NCBI GenBank assembly: GCA_023838465.1
Contig: JAIVEQ010000011.1
Location: 1 to 64,000 of the forward strand
Reading direction: 5' to 3'
Length of the DNA stretch: 64,000 nucleotides
Origin: Candidatus Thiodiazotropha sp.
GTDB taxonomy: Bacteria; Pseudomonadota; Gammaproteobacteria; Chromatiales; Chromatiaceae
Below, piece after piece: positions 26,386 to 34,585 of this stretch; position 1 is the first letter of the stretch; every line of letters begins with the position of its first letter. Under the pieces are notes generated by a model. The model was not told where the DNA came from, did no database searches, and saw only the letters and a program-made list of their open reading frames with translations. The position numbers and the translations under genes are program-made.

Positions 26386-27801
26386 ATGAATTCGCCATCA
26401 AAGGGTCATCAGAGACATGCGTTGTGGGCTGAAAGATTGCGTCGATATCAGGATCGTCTTGGCGATGATCGAGGCTTGGTGGTTGAAGGGCGGTTAACCC
26501 GGATGGTTGGTCTGACGCTGGAATCGATTGGTTGCCGTGCAGCGATTGGTGGTCAATGCGATGTGGTCAGCAGTAACGGCACCCATATAGAAGCTGAAGT
26601 GGTTGGATTCGGTGAAGAGAGTCTTTATCTGATGCCTACTGGCGATATACAGGGTCTCGAACAGGGGGCACGTGTTATCCCAACGGGTCGTGTTTGTGAA
26701 GCAGTCGTCGGCGATCACCTGCTTGGACGTGTCATCGATGGTGCGGGAAAGCCCCTTGATGGTCTGGGCGCTATCCATACTGATGAACGTCGGCCCCTGA
26801 CTGGCACGACATTCAATCCTTTAGCGCGTACTCCGATCCGTGAACCGCTGGATGTAGGGGTTCGCGCCATCAATGCACTGCTCAGTGTTGGGCGTGGTCA
26901 GCGGCTGGGTCTGTTTTCCGGTTCCGGTGTAGGCAAGAGTGTACTGCTTGGTATGATGACACGTTACACCAATGCAGATGTTACCGTGGTGGGATTGATT
27001 GGTGAACGTGGTCGTGAGGTAAAAGAGTTTGTCGAAAATATTCTGGGAAAAGAGGGCTTAAAACGAGCAGTGGTGGTGGCTGTGCCAGCAGACAATCCAC
27101 CGTTGAGACGCATGCATGGCGCAATGTTGGCTACCAGCATAGCCGAGAATTTCCGAGAGCAGGGTAAACATGTATTGCTGCTGATGGATTCATTGACCCG
27201 ATTTGCTCAGGCTCAGCGTGAAATTGCTCTGGCTATTCATGAGCCGCCCGCGACGAAAGGTTATCCACCATCCGTATTTGCCAAGCTGCCACAGTTGGTG
27301 GAACGTGCCGGTAACGGGGATAAAGGTGGTGGATCGATCACTGCATTCTATACTGTACTTACTGAAGGAGACGATCAGAATGATCCCATTGCAGATGCAG
27401 CAAGGGCCATTCTCGATGGGCATATTGTGTTGTCACGACGGCTCTCTGATGCAGGTCACTATCCAGCGATTGATATCGAGGCATCAATCAGTCGAGCAAT
27501 GAATGATGTCACCAGTTACAGTCACCAGGATGCTGCTCGCTCCTTTAAGCATCTATACTCACTCTATCAGCAGAACCGAGACCTGATCAGTGTTGGTGCC
27601 TATGAATCTGGTAGCGACGAACAAATCGATATCGCCATCTCGGCGATGCCTGCGTTAAGTCAATTTCTCCGTCAGGATATGCATACACCGGTTACATTGT
27701 CGCAGAGTCAGGAAGATCTCGAGGCCTTGTTTCCGGCAGAAAATATAAATGAAGTAGAGATACCTGAGGGGCTCAACCTCCCCCAGCCATTCGAACAATA
27801 A
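26386..27801 (+). CDS. fliI: Flagellum-specific ATPase FliI
   Basis: The 471-residue ATPase energises unfolding and delivery of export substrates. The P-loop SGSGVGKS is at 178-185, with [13 protein letters not shown] and [17 protein letters not shown] following. A type III-specific C terminus is also seen. The protein is homologous to the beta subunit of F-ATPase and of normal length. It starts 6 bp after fliH and precedes fliJ by 14 bp. Confidence 0.97.
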   Translation: MNSPSKGHQRHALWAERLRRYQDRLGDDRGLVVEGRLTRMVGLTLESIGCRAAIGGQCDVVSSNGTHIEAEVVGFGEESLYLMPTGDIQGLEQGARVIPTGRVCEAVVGDHLLGRVIDGAGKPLDGLGAIHTDERRPLTGTTFNPLARTPIREPLDVGVRAINALLSVGRGQRLGLFSGSGVGKSVLLGMMTRYTNADVTVVGLIGERGREVKEFVENILGKEGLKRAVVVAVPADNPPLRRMHGAMLATSIAENFREQGKHVLLLMDSLTRFAQAQREIALAIHEPPATKGYPPSVFAKLPQLVERAGNGDKGGGSITAFYTVLTEGDDQNDPIADAARAILDGHIVLSRRLSDAGHYPAIDIEASISRAMNDVTSYSHQDAARSFKHLYSLYQQNRDLISVGAYESGSDEQIDIAISAMPALSQFLRQDMHTPVTLSQSQEDLEALFPAENINEVEIPEGLNLPQPFEQ

Positions 27802-27815
27802 CTGGATAATCAGAT

Positions 27816-28247
27816 ATGTCGCCTTCAAAACGACTTAAACCGGTACAACGATTTGCCCATTCGAAAGAGCAGACAGCAGCACGCAGCATGGGGCAGGCCC
27901 GAAAAAATCTTCAACAGGAAGAGGACAAGTTGCAGCAATTGAAGCTGTACCATCAAGAATACCTCGATCGATTTCAACAGACGGCTGGGGAGGGCATTAG
28001 TGCTACTCAACTCCAGGAGTATCGGGCTTTTCTCGCTAAACTGGATGAAGCGATACGGCAACAGGAAGAGGTCGTGGCCGCAAGCATCGTTAGCCACAGC
28101 AGCAGTAAAAGTAATTGGAAACAGAAGCATAGTCGTACCCAGGCACTGAATAAGGCTGTTGACCGCTACCGTGAACAAGAACAGAAGAGTGCCGATCAAC
28201 AAGAGCAAAAAGAGAGTGACGAGCATTCTCAAAGGCAGAAAAAGTAA
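27816..28247 (+). CDS. fliJ: Flagellar export chaperone FliJ
   Basis: The 143-residue protein is a long charged coiled coil (about 5-130) typical of FliJ, which binds the FliI hexamer and escorts chaperones. The family has few conserved residues, so the call rests on the length, the coiled coil and its position directly after fliI. It ends in a highly charged glutamine- and lysine-rich tail. Confidence 0.85.
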   Translation: MSPSKRLKPVQRFAHSKEQTAARSMGQARKNLQQEEDKLQQLKLYHQEYLDRFQQTAGEGISATQLQEYRAFLAKLDEAIRQQEEVVAASIVSHSSSKSNWKQKHSRTQALNKAVDRYREQEQKSADQQEQKESDEHSQRQKK

Positions 28248-28392
28248 ACAGTCATTGCCAGTGTTGTTATTTATTACCTTGGTTAGCTTTCGATAGCGTA
28301 ATAGGATTGATACTATGCAGTGATGCCTCTATCTACGTGATTTTCCACAGGCGGAACCTATTTCGTTCCAACCACACTTTACGTTGAGAGTA

Positions 28393-28408
28393 TGGCATGG
28401 CCCCTGCA
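28393..28408 (+). promoter_or_regulatory. Sigma-54 promoter of the EAL-HDOD gene
   Basis: TGGCATGGCCCCTGCA has GG at 28394-28395 and GC at 28406-28407, ten bases apart, and differs from the TGGCACG-N4-TTGCA consensus at two positions. It lies 50 bp before the start codon. This would place the gene in the flagellar regulon. Confidence 0.65.
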
Positions 28409-28457
28409 ATGGATATTCTTGATTGCAGATTGAAAACCATCATATAGCCATGAAATC

Positions 28458-29699
28458 ATGAATGATCAGAACGGTCATACAGAACTAATGCTACCGCCAA
28501 AGATTGTCCAAGTTGGTCGTCAGCCAATTCTTGATCGTCATCTACATATCTATGGGTATGAACTCCTCTACCGTTCAGATGATGCCAATACCGAAGCAGG
28601 TTTCGATGGCGATCTTGCAACGGCACGCACGGTACTCAATAGTTTCCTGGAATTTGGTTTGCAGCGCCTGGTTGGACCACATCGGATATTTTTCAATTTA
28701 ACCCGAATCTTTTTTACAGATCTTCAACCACTTCCTATAGAAAAAAACCGAGTTGTATTTGAGGTTCTAGAAGATATTGAGCTAACGCCGGAAGTTGTTG
28801 ATGGGGTAAAAAAGCTGCATAACGACGGTTATGTCATAGCTTTGGATGATTACCGATTTGAGCCACGTTGGGATCCCTTGTTGCCCTATTGCTCAATTAT
28901 CAAAGTCGATATTCTTGAACTCGATCTTGATGCTTACAAGGATCAGATAAGCTGGTTAAAAGCACAGGGATTGATTCTGCTCGCTGAGAAAGTGGAAACA
29001 CGTGAACAGTACACTCATTCGAAAAGACTCGGTTTTGATCTTTTTCAAGGTTACTTTTTTGCGAAGCCTCAGACACTCACTACCACACACCTGCAGAGTA
29101 ATAAGAAGCTTTTGTTGAAGATGATCTCCCGCATAAATGATCCGAATGTTGACGTGGATGAGATCGCATCACTGGTTGAGCTGGATCCTGCGATAAGCGT
29201 TAAGATTCTGCGCTTCATCAACTCAGCCGCAATCAGCCTTCCACGAAAGGTGACCTCAATCCATGAAGCTGTTGTGTACGTGGGTATTCGGCGTTTGCGG
29301 GCTTGGTCTACCCTGTTTGTAATGGCCAGTATGGATTATTCTTCACCTGAATTGATTACAACCAGCCTTGTACGGGCAGAGTTGTGTAAGTCATTAACCG
29401 AAGTATTATCAATTGGACAACCGGACAGTGGCTATACTGTCGGTCTGCTATCTACTCTGGATGCGATGGTTTCTCAGCCGATGGATGAATTACTGAATGA
29501 TCTTCCACTGCCTGAACAGTTAAACGATGCACTAAAGACGCACTCTGGTCCATACGGCACTGGCTTACAGTGCGCCATTGATCTGGAACATTGTCAGTGG
29601 TTGACGAAAGCGACACAAACCGTGCCAGTTGAGCAACTGAATAGCATGTATGTGGACGCATTAGTACGAGTAGAAAAGCTTCGGAGTGAATTATCCTAG
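28458..29699 (+). CDS. EAL-HDOD signalling protein (YuxH type)
   Basis: The 413-residue protein joins an N-terminal EAL-like domain (about 15-205) to a C-terminal HDOD domain (about 210-400, SLVELDPAISVKILRFINSAA, SIHEAVVYVGIRRLRAW). The EAL signature is replaced by YELLYR (34-39), and several metal ligands are absent, so it probably does not hydrolyse c-di-GMP. Proteins of this architecture are taken to be binding or scaffold proteins in motility or DNA uptake. It follows fliJ but has its own sigma-54-like promoter. Confidence 0.9.
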   Translation: MNDQNGHTELMLPPKIVQVGRQPILDRHLHIYGYELLYRSDDANTEAGFDGDLATARTVLNSFLEFGLQRLVGPHRIFFNLTRIFFTDLQPLPIEKNRVVFEVLEDIELTPEVVDGVKKLHNDGYVIALDDYRFEPRWDPLLPYCSIIKVDILELDLDAYKDQISWLKAQGLILLAEKVETREQYTHSKRLGFDLFQGYFFAKPQTLTTTHLQSNKKLLLKMISRINDPNVDVDEIASLVELDPAISVKILRFINSAAISLPRKVTSIHEAVVYVGIRRLRAWSTLFVMASMDYSSPELITTSLVRAELCKSLTEVLSIGQPDSGYTVGLLSTLDAMVSQPMDELLNDLPLPEQLNDALKTHSGPYGTGLQCAIDLEHCQWLTKATQTVPVEQLNSMYVDALVRVEKLRSELS

Positions 29700-29722
29700 C
29701 CTCGCACAAACGTAGTGATAAA

Positions 29723-30001
29723 TTAAGGCACGACAACACCATGGATTGGTCCAGAAGGGGTGTGGCAGATACAATAGGCACCTACTTCTAACGGTTTACC
29801 CATCGGGCAGATGCCGGAGTAGATGCCACATTTACGGCTAAGTTGGGATTTCTTAGCAGAGTGGCTGGTATAGGTTTTAATCTGAGCAGCGGACTTGCTC
29901 TCCTTTTGTTGCTGTTGACCACTACTATTCTCTACCGCGAAAGCAGGCAGGCTGCATAACAGACATGTTAGCATTGCTGTATATCGTGTTATTTTTTTCA
30001 T
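29723..30001 (-). CDS. Small secreted cysteine-containing protein
   Basis: I do not recognise this 92-residue protein. It has a clear signal peptide (MKKITRYTAMLTCLLCSLPAFA, cleavage after AFA). A polar low-complexity stretch rich in Q, K and S follows, then a compact C-terminal motif with four cysteines spaced C-x6-C-x11-C-x-C (Cys58, 65, 77, 79). The pattern suggests two disulfides or a bound metal in the periplasm. I chose ATG 30001 because AGGAAG precedes it. It converges on the EAL-HDOD gene with only 23 bp between. Confidence 0.75.
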   Translation of the reverse strand: MKKITRYTAMLTCLLCSLPAFAVENSSGQQQQKESKSAAQIKTYTSHSAKKSQLSRKCGIYSGICPMGKPLEVGAYCICHTPSGPIHGVVVP

Positions 30002-30055
30002 TGTCATCACTTCCTAGGTTGTGCCATCACAGGGTGATTCAGGCGTAAACAATTT

Positions 30056-30358
30056 TTAAATGCTGTCATGGATCTCTTCGTAACCAGGTGGCCTTTTGCC
30101 TGAAAGTAGATAGGCAAAAGCGATCACCTCTGCCACTGCTCGATAGAGAGACTCAGGAATCTCTTCTCCCAATGGAATTTGCGAAAGTAGGGCAGCCAAA
30201 TCGGCATCTTCATGAAGCGGTACCGCATGTTCTTCAGCCAGGGCGAGCATCTTATCGGCTAGCTCACCTCGTCCTTTTGCAGTCAGACGTGGTGCATTCT
30301 CACCATCATACTTAAGTGCAATGGCGAGATCGTGAGGATTTGCATCAATATCTGTCAT
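30056..30358 (-). CDS. Stand-alone FlhB C-terminal domain protein
   Basis: The 100 residues match the cytoplasmic domain of FlhB and related export switch proteins: NPHDLAIALKYD, AKGRGELADKMLALAEEHAVPL and IPESLYRAVAEVIAFAYLL. The membrane part is absent. The autocleavage motif NPTH of FlhB is present only as NPHD at residues 7-10, in effect like the released C-terminal fragment. Similar paralogues (FhlX/FlhX) occur in other bacteria and can partly replace cleaved FlhB. Its start overlaps the FliK-like stop (ATGA). Confidence 0.88.
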   Translation of the reverse strand: MTDIDANPHDLAIALKYDGENAPRLTAKGRGELADKMLALAEEHAVPLHEDADLAALLSQIPLGEEIPESLYRAVAEVIAFAYLLSGKRPPGYEEIHDSI

Positions 30359-31509
30359 GCTTTCTCATTCAGCAACGAGTGTTCATTAGGTAGTTCATTC
30401 TTGATTTTAGCCGACCCCTGAAATGCATCCAACTTTTTAACCTCCAATCCGGCGGATTCCAAGCCAGTGCGCAATTTTCCGAGATGCCGCTTGATCAGGC
30501 TTGTCGTGTCGGGCATTTCCGACCAGATGACAGTCGAGATGACTTCACCGAGTAGGTGTAATCGTATTTTCATCGGGCCGAGAGGCTGTAAATTCATATG
30601 TAGTGTCAGGCTCCATGCAGTTTCATCCCCTTCTCCGCTCTTTGACCCATCACGGCCTATCCGGAAATGGAAAAGATCGAAAGAGTTGCCCTGACGTATA
30701 GGGAGTTCAAACTGCCACACTTGCCTGGCCGGGTCTTCCGTGGGAAGCGAACTGAGCTGGTTGGTCTGGATACGGGCAACGGCACCATCCAGGTGCTTGA
30801 ATAGATCAAATAGCAGCTTGGTAGTAGAACTTGTCTCCTGAGATGCGGTGGCTGTCGGCGTCGGTATCGGCGACGGATTTACCTGTGGTGGTTGTACAAG
30901 GATAGTCTGCTCGAGCGGCTTTCCCTGACTGATCAGCGGTTTGATCAGCCCAATAAGACGCAAAAGATTGAGTTTAAAATCGGTTGTACCGATATTTTGG
31001 TTTAGAAGACGAGCTTCTGACTGGGTGCCACTCAACTGCAACGCATTGGAAATTTGGGCCTTAAATGCAGGATCATCTATTGAAACGATGCGCATCAACA
31101 GACTATTTACTGCTTGTTTCACCGGTGGTGGTAAAGGGCTAGTGCTATTACTACCCGCTAGTATCTGGGTCATTGCCTTGAGTAACTGTGGAAGGGGCTG
31201 CTGACGGGGGAGGACATTTTTTAATGCAGCTGCTTTGAGTTCAGTCTGACTTGGAAGTGTTAAAACACGCAATTCCGGTAGATTTCCCACTTTTTCGACC
31301 TGCAGGGTTAATGGCTGGCCAGCAGATATTTTCATGGTTGTCTGTGCGATCAGGCGGGTAACACCAATCTGCAGGCGAATGCTGTCGTTAATATTGTCGC
31401 TCAGTGCTGTGCCTTGGAGAATCTGGCCGGGTTGAAGATTCTGTAAGAGTGATTTACCCGATGTTTGTATAGGTAATGGCAGGACTATTTTTGTTCCAGG
31501 TATCTGCAT
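30355..31509 (-). CDS. FliK-like flagellar hook-length control protein
   Basis: The 384-residue protein has a proline- and glutamine-rich N-terminal two thirds and a C-terminal domain (about 255-365) with the Flg_hook pattern (WSLTLHMNLQPLGPMKIRLHLLGEVISTVIW, then LGKLRTGLESAGLEVKKLDAF). FliK measures hook length and acts on FlhB to change export specificity. The coupling here to an FlhB C-terminal paralogue by ATGA overlap makes functional sense. A canonical fliK may also exist elsewhere, so I leave the symbol blank. Confidence 0.85.
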   Translation of the reverse strand: MQIPGTKIVLPLPIQTSGKSLLQNLQPGQILQGTALSDNINDSIRLQIGVTRLIAQTTMKISAGQPLTLQVEKVGNLPELRVLTLPSQTELKAAALKNVLPRQQPLPQLLKAMTQILAGSNSTSPLPPPVKQAVNSLLMRIVSIDDPAFKAQISNALQLSGTQSEARLLNQNIGTTDFKLNLLRLIGLIKPLISQGKPLEQTILVQPPQVNPSPIPTPTATASQETSSTTKLLFDLFKHLDGAVARIQTNQLSSLPTEDPARQVWQFELPIRQGNSFDLFHFRIGRDGSKSGEGDETAWSLTLHMNLQPLGPMKIRLHLLGEVISTVIWSEMPDTTSLIKRHLGKLRTGLESAGLEVKKLDAFQGSAKIKNELPNEHSLLNEKA

Positions 31510-31608
31510 GCACTCTTCCAGGCGTTCAGTGGCTATTCACATACGCTAGTATATGCAAGCTTGGCAGCTCTTGTTCACTTCTTCTTCTGTCAGCCGATAG
31601 GATAGACA

Positions 31609-32412
31609 GTGAATAAACGGATCAATAAGGTTATGCCGGAAAAAGATGAAAAAAGGCCTCAGACATGGTTTGTCAGGCACGATGGGCTGATTACTGGACC
31701 GCTCAGTGGTGCCCGGATACGCCATCTGTTACTTGGTGGGGAGTTGGAACTGGGAGATGAGGTCAGTTGTGATAAGCAGCAGTGGCAAAGGATCCGGGAG
31801 ATTCCAAGTGTGGTTCCATTGCAGTTAAGGGCAGAAGCTGGTGACAGCAGAGCCCTTGCCCAGGTTGCTGCAAGGGAAAAGGCACAAATTAGGGATAGTG
31901 AGCAGGAACGCCGTTTTCCTATGATTCCACTGGTGATATCCGTGTTGATTATCAGTGTAGTTATGTTCTATTCACTCTGGTTTGGCATGCCAAATGGGGA
32001 AGATGAACCTCAGTGTGATGCGCCTCCCGCTGCCGGAGTGAATTGGCGTAATTGCCTGATCCTGAAGCTTGACGTGGGAGCTGCCAGCCTGGCTGGTGCC
32101 GATCTGAACAGTGCCGTGCTACGCAATGCCAAATTGAGCGCGACTAATCTAAGCAATGCAGATCTACGTTATGCCAACCTGAGCCAGTCGGATCTCCGCT
32201 ATGCCAATTTAAGTGGTGCGTTAATGGTGGGTGCTAATTTACAATTGGCCGATCTGCGTGATGCAGACTTGAGTCAGACGGATCTTCGTTTCGCCGATCT
32301 ATCCAATAGCCGGCTTGATGGCATAATTCTACGCGGTGCACATTTGGATAATGCAATATGGATTGATGGCAGGATCTGTGGGATCAACTCCATAGGAAAT
32401 TGCCAGGAATGA
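31609..32412 (+). CDS. GYF-like / membrane / pentapeptide-repeat protein
   Basis: The 267-residue protein has three parts. Residues 19-75 (TWFVRHDGLITGPLSGARIRHL) look like a GYF_2-type domain. A membrane helix lies at about 103-123. From about 150 on there is a run of pentapeptide repeats (A[DN]LxX), roughly 17 of them, ending in the WIDGRICGINSIGNC cap seen in similar repeats. The repeats should form a right-handed helix outside the cytoplasm. The start is GTG at 31609 with AGGAT upstream; an ATG at 31633 is also possible. I do not know the function. Confidence 0.78.
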   Translation: MNKRINKVMPEKDEKRPQTWFVRHDGLITGPLSGARIRHLLLGGELELGDEVSCDKQQWQRIREIPSVVPLQLRAEAGDSRALAQVAAREKAQIRDSEQERRFPMIPLVISVLIISVVMFYSLWFGMPNGEDEPQCDAPPAAGVNWRNCLILKLDVGAASLAGADLNSAVLRNAKLSATNLSNADLRYANLSQSDLRYANLSGALMVGANLQLADLRDADLSQTDLRFADLSNSRLDGIILRGAHLDNAIWIDGRICGINSIGNCQE

Positions 32413-32438
32413 CGTGTACTGATGTTTCTCGACGGAGA

Positions 32439-33014
32439 CTAGCTAAATGACTCCGTTTCATAGCGATAGATTTCCAGGCTATCTGACCAATACTCTCCAG
32501 GTAAACCTGCCTTTTGCTTGAGATGGTATAGGAAACTCCGGGTATCCGGGAGTGATTCCCAAACCGAAGGAAGAAAGGTGCCCCGATGTTGGCCATCCAC
32601 CAGAATCAGCCCATCAATAGCAGGTCTGATTTTACCGATCAAATCCTCTTCGGAGTCAAATTGTAAGGGTTCGGCTGGTGTCAATACTGAGATATGAATC
32701 TCCAGGTCGTTGAACTCACTGGTGGACAGGGGAGGGAATCTGGGGTCGCGAAAGGCGGCTGAAAAGGCATTCTCCGCAACATCTTCCACGATCGGCATTT
32801 GTGCCTCCAGATGGCCGATACACCCCCGCAGATCTCCTCTGATCTGAAGAGTGACAAAGCAGGCCCTTACTGCCTGCAGTTCAGTTGGGTAGTGAGATCC
32901 GGCAACAGCTAGAGGTGTGCCATGTTTCAGACCGTGTCTGATGGAATTAGCTGCAATCTCCAGTAAGGTCTCTCGATCTGTTTGTGATAGTTGCGAGGGA
33001 GTTTGCTGGTCCAT
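32439..33014 (-). CDS. amrA: AMMECR1-domain protein AmrA (AmmeMemoRadiSam system protein A)
   Basis: The 191-residue protein is one AMMECR1 domain with the invariant LRGCIGHL motif around residue 64-71 and the downstream NAFSAAFRDPRFPPLS segment. In many bacteria and archaea AMMECR1 occurs with a Memo-like protein and a radical SAM enzyme. Both partners are found here at 44828-46828. The reaction of the system is not known. I chose ATG 33014 because GGAG lies nine bases upstream. The stretch above it contains a TTG and a further ATG in frame. It converges on the pentapeptide-repeat gene. Confidence 0.9.
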   Translation of the reverse strand: MDQQTPSQLSQTDRETLLEIAANSIRHGLKHGTPLAVAGSHYPTELQAVRACFVTLQIRGDLRGCIGHLEAQMPIVEDVAENAFSAAFRDPRFPPLSTSEFNDLEIHISVLTPAEPLQFDSEEDLIGKIRPAIDGLILVDGQHRGTFLPSVWESLPDTRSFLYHLKQKAGLPGEYWSDSLEIYRYETESFS

Positions 33015-33263
33015 GATTCCCATCTCCAATGAGTTTCTTAAGGCAAAAATAGCTTTCAGCTTGGTGCCTGTATAGTCAATTTCAGGTGCTATTGAGTAGC
33101 TATAACCATGTATCCAAATCAGTCAAATAGCAATCTGAATCTGAGATGCGATATAGAGCGAGAAGAGTCAATCACAGAACTTGTCATAAAGTTGCACTAT
33201 TTCTGGATTAGTCAACCGCGGTTCGCCATAATCCGCCCCTCGATCAAATCTATGGAATACACA

Positions 33264-34178
33264 ATGTGGTTTAAAAATCTGCGGGTCTATCTGCTGCAAC
33301 AACCCTTTAATCTTACTGATGAGGCCCTGGCAGGGGTACTGGAAAGCAAACGCTTTCAGCCCTGTGGTAGCCATGATTTGATGGGCATGGGGTGGGATGC
33401 ACCGCTTGGTCGGCAGGCAGAGAGTCTGGTACATGAGGTGGGTGGATGTCAGATGATCTGTGTTCGCCAGGAGGAGAAATTACTTCCTGCTGCGGTGATC
33501 AATGAGATTGTAGAAGAGAAGGCGGTGACCATTGAGCAGGAAGAGGGTAGAAAAGTTGCTCGAAGGGAGCGGAGTGAACTGCGAGAGGAGGTGTTCCATC
33601 AATTGCTGCCAAAGGCGTTCAGTCGCTATACCAGGCAGTATGCCATGATCGACAAGCAGCAGGGTTGGATATTGGTTGACGCTGCCAGCGCCAATAAGGC
33701 TGAAGCACTGGTTACCCTATTGCGCGAGACTCTGGGAAGTCTGCCGGTAAAACCGCTGGAGGTGGAATTGGCGCCTACCTATGTGATGACTGAGTGGTTG
33801 AAACAGCCTGAACAATATCGGGATTTTACACTGTTGGACAGCTGTGAACTGAAAGACCGGTCAGATGAAGCCAGTGTATTACGCTGTAAAGGTCAGGATC
33901 TTTCGGCAGATGAGATGATGGCGCATATCGATGCGGGCAAAGAGGTGGTCAAACTTGCTGTAGAGTGGGATGAACGGCTCTCCTGCATTATTGATGCGGA
34001 TATGTCCATTAAACGGTTGAGATTTCTTGATCTGATTCAGGAACAGGCGGCTGACTACCAAATGGAGAGTGATGCCGACGCCTTTGATGGTCATTTCACC
34101 CTGATGAGTCTGGAATTTCGTCGTTTTTTACCCCGCTTGTTTGAACTCTTTGGGGGCACCGCCCAAAAAGAGGGTTAG
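33264..34178 (+). CDS. rdgC: Recombination-associated protein RdgC
   Basis: This 304-residue protein is a DNA-binding ring that restrains RecA. The start MWFKNLRVYLLQ matches the family exactly, and the length equals E. coli RdgC (303). Further family features include ALAGVLESKRFQPCGSHDLMGMGW near the N terminus and the C-terminal FDGHFTLMSLEFRRFLPRLFELFGG. The frame is open for 52 codons upstream of the chosen ATG, without similarity. A 180-bp palindromic element begins at its stop codon. Confidence 0.96.
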   Translation: MWFKNLRVYLLQQPFNLTDEALAGVLESKRFQPCGSHDLMGMGWDAPLGRQAESLVHEVGGCQMICVRQEEKLLPAAVINEIVEEKAVTIEQEEGRKVARRERSELREEVFHQLLPKAFSRYTRQYAMIDKQQGWILVDAASANKAEALVTLLRETLGSLPVKPLEVELAPTYVMTEWLKQPEQYRDFTLLDSCELKDRSDEASVLRCKGQDLSADEMMAHIDAGKEVVKLAVEWDERLSCIIDADMSIKRLRFLDLIQEQAADYQMESDADAFDGHFTLMSLEFRRFLPRLFELFGGTAQKEG

Positions 34179-34357
34179 CTAGGGCCTGTTAACACTCATC
34201 CAATCGGTCCTGTTGCACCTGAAGGGCTGGGGCTATTTTCCCGCCCAGCGGCGTTATCATTCGCTCATGTAGAGTAACTACACATTGCTCATTCTGCCTT
34301 GCTGGACGAAAAAATAGTCCCAGCAGGCCGATTGGATGAGTGTTAACAGGCCCTAGC
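34178..34357. mobile_element. MITE-like palindromic element next to rdgC
   Basis: Thirty-base perfect inverted termini (beginning GCTAGGGCCTGTTAACACTC) bound a 180-bp sequence that folds back on itself over nearly its whole length. The inner arms contain CTATTTT and a centre around TGTAG-AGTAA-CTACA near 34275. No coding frame is inside. The left end coincides with the last base of the rdgC stop codon. No clear target-site duplication is visible. It may be a non-autonomous transposon remnant or a large transcription terminator. Confidence 0.75.
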
Positions 34358-34511
34358 AAGGTTGTTTCTGGACTGAAACAATCCGAGGTCGCAGAACCAT
34401 CAATAACCTAGTCTTAATCATGGTTTATTGACTCAGGTCAATGTCTGGCCGATGAAGAGTCTTTAGTCTCTCCCTACGCTCACGGTTGGTCGTTTCCGTG
34501 TAAGCGCTAGT
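34358..34511. other. Non-coding stretch before the terminator
   Basis: Between the palindromic element and the terminator there are about 150 bp with no supported gene. An open minus-strand frame (34425-34613) runs through the terminator and has no family resemblance, so I do not call it. The sequence could be transcribed as a small RNA ending at the strong terminator. Confidence 0.4.
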
Positions 34512-34566
34512 CTGGCGGGGGATGGTGACCCAACTGCCTCCAGGGGCCTTCCCCGCCAGTTTTTTT
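34512..34566 (+). terminator. Rho-independent terminator downstream of rdgC
   Basis: A 9-bp stem (CTGGCGGGG with CCCCGCCAG) is followed directly by seven T residues (34560-34566). The 30-base loop can form smaller pairs (CCTCC with GGGG). It reads rightwards and ends 334 bp past the MITE-like element start, so it either ends a long rdgC transcript or terminates an unannotated small RNA between 34358 and 34566. The convergent UDP-sugar gene stops 20 bp further on. Confidence 0.75.
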
Positions 34567-34585
34567 CCTCTTCCGTACCTACTTT

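Noticed and set aside
30005..30040. Sigma-54-like TGGCACA before the small secreted protein
   Set aside because: On the minus strand the -24 half is good, but the required GC twelve bases downstream is missing.
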